Source: Bradyrhizobium sp. sGM-13
Lineage (GTDB): Bacteria; Pseudomonadota; Alphaproteobacteria; Rhizobiales; Xanthobacteraceae
Reading direction: 5' to 3'
Assembly (NCBI RefSeq): GCF_018398875.1
Contig: NZ_JAGWDK010000028.1
Location: 1-64,000 of the forward strand
Length of the DNA: 64,000 nucleotides
The notes beneath the pieces were generated by a model that did not search any database, was not told the DNA's origin, and saw nothing but the letters and a program-made list of their open reading frames with translations. Shown here piece by piece: positions 63,878-64,000 of this stretch. How positions within the stretch are numbered: position 1 is the first letter of the stretch; each line of letters opens with the position of its first letter. A program made the translations under genes and the position numbers.

Positions 63878-64000
63878 ACGCCATAATTTTCCATGCGCGC
63901 GCCATCGAGAACGTCCTCCAACAGGTCCTTTACCTCGTCCAAGGGGAAATCGATCAAGCCTAGTCGGTGCATCCTCGTCAGGCGGGCATATGCGTGCCTC
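63874..64000 (-). CDS. 3' end of an unidentified gene at the window edge
   Basis: The minus strand from the window edge reads RHAYARLTRMHRLGLIDFPL then DEVKDLLEDVLDGARMENYG with a stop at 63876-63874, overlapping the end of the primase-helicase by a few bases (convergent). Acidic-amphipathic and protein-like. Probably a further phage gene; family unknown. Confidence 0.5.
   Translation of the reverse strand, partial: RHAYARLTRMHRLGLIDFPLDEVKDLLEDVLDGARMENYGV

Noticed and set aside
1..64000. CRISPR arrays, rRNA and tRNA genes
   Set aside because: No regularly spaced direct repeats and no tRNA-like T-loop or acceptor patterns were noticed on reading; a dedicated scan (tRNAscan, CRISPR finder) was not possible.

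Overview
The window looks like part of a Bradyrhizobium-type symbiosis island. The support is a nod box followed by nodF and a deleted nodE, a molybdate transporter with sigma-54 promoters and a NifA-type upstream activator site, an ahpCD operon behind a sigma-54 promoter, dctA, GC-rich alphaproteobacterial codon use, and very many insertion sequences, broken genes and gene remnants. No rRNA, tRNA or CRISPR array was seen. Gene identities come from reading the translated sequence; no database search was possible.

Layout. 0-8.5 kb: remnants (PolX polymerase, a large serine recombinase with its companion gene, SRAP), an intact IS5-family element with CTAG target duplications, a cold-shock gene, and a YoeB-type toxin whose antitoxin is only a short tail. 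8.6-11.6 kb: a compact four-gene operon for a complete eukaryote-like ubiquitin-type conjugation pathway (Ub-like protein ending in Gly-Gly, E2-like, JAMM peptidase, E1-like). This is the most exciting locus. 11.8-18 kb: ahpCD, then two copies of a molybdate (mod) region on the minus strand, one badly decayed, the other with intact modBC but broken modA, followed by a broken dctA copy. 19-29 kb: an MFS transporter, a broken TauD-type dioxygenase, a MATE exporter and a 2189-residue two-module nonribosomal peptide synthetase (A-T-C-A-T-E-like, no thioesterase). The exporter overlaps the synthetase gene.

30-39 kb: a truncated outer-membrane protein behind a sigma-54-like promoter, speD followed by two tiny ORFs, a J-domain protein, an intact IS110-family element, a damaged ParDE/DUF736 segment, and IS3, IS91, IS1182 and tyrosine-recombinase remnants. 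39-49 kb: nucleotide-sugar genes (UDP-glucose dehydrogenase, UXS-like decarboxylase, glucose-1-phosphate cytidylyltransferase, CDP-glucose dehydratase remnant, C-methyltransferase, epimerases, DUF4910 peptidase-like protein), partly decayed, probably for a branched surface sugar. 50-53 kb: DUF736 genes, nod box-nodF-nodE', then an intact dctA preceded by a NifA-type site. 53-56 kb: a structured non-coding stretch, an IS630 remnant interrupted by an IS256-family element. 56-64 kb: small ORFs, a broken mddA-like gene, and a phage replication module (DUF1643, family-B DNA polymerase, HNH endonuclease, primase-helicase), largely frameshifted.

How it fits together: ahpCD, mod and dctA are functions expected to support nitrogen fixation (peroxide defence, Mo for nitrogenase, C4-dicarboxylate supply) and carry RpoN/NifA-type signals. 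nodFE and the sugar genes relate to signals and surface chemistry. The Ub-like operon and the NRPS-MATE pair are self-contained accessory systems. The many frameshifts lie mostly in mobile, phage and duplicated genes, while the 6.6-kb NRPS and the conjugation operon are open, so real decay is more likely than poor sequence quality.
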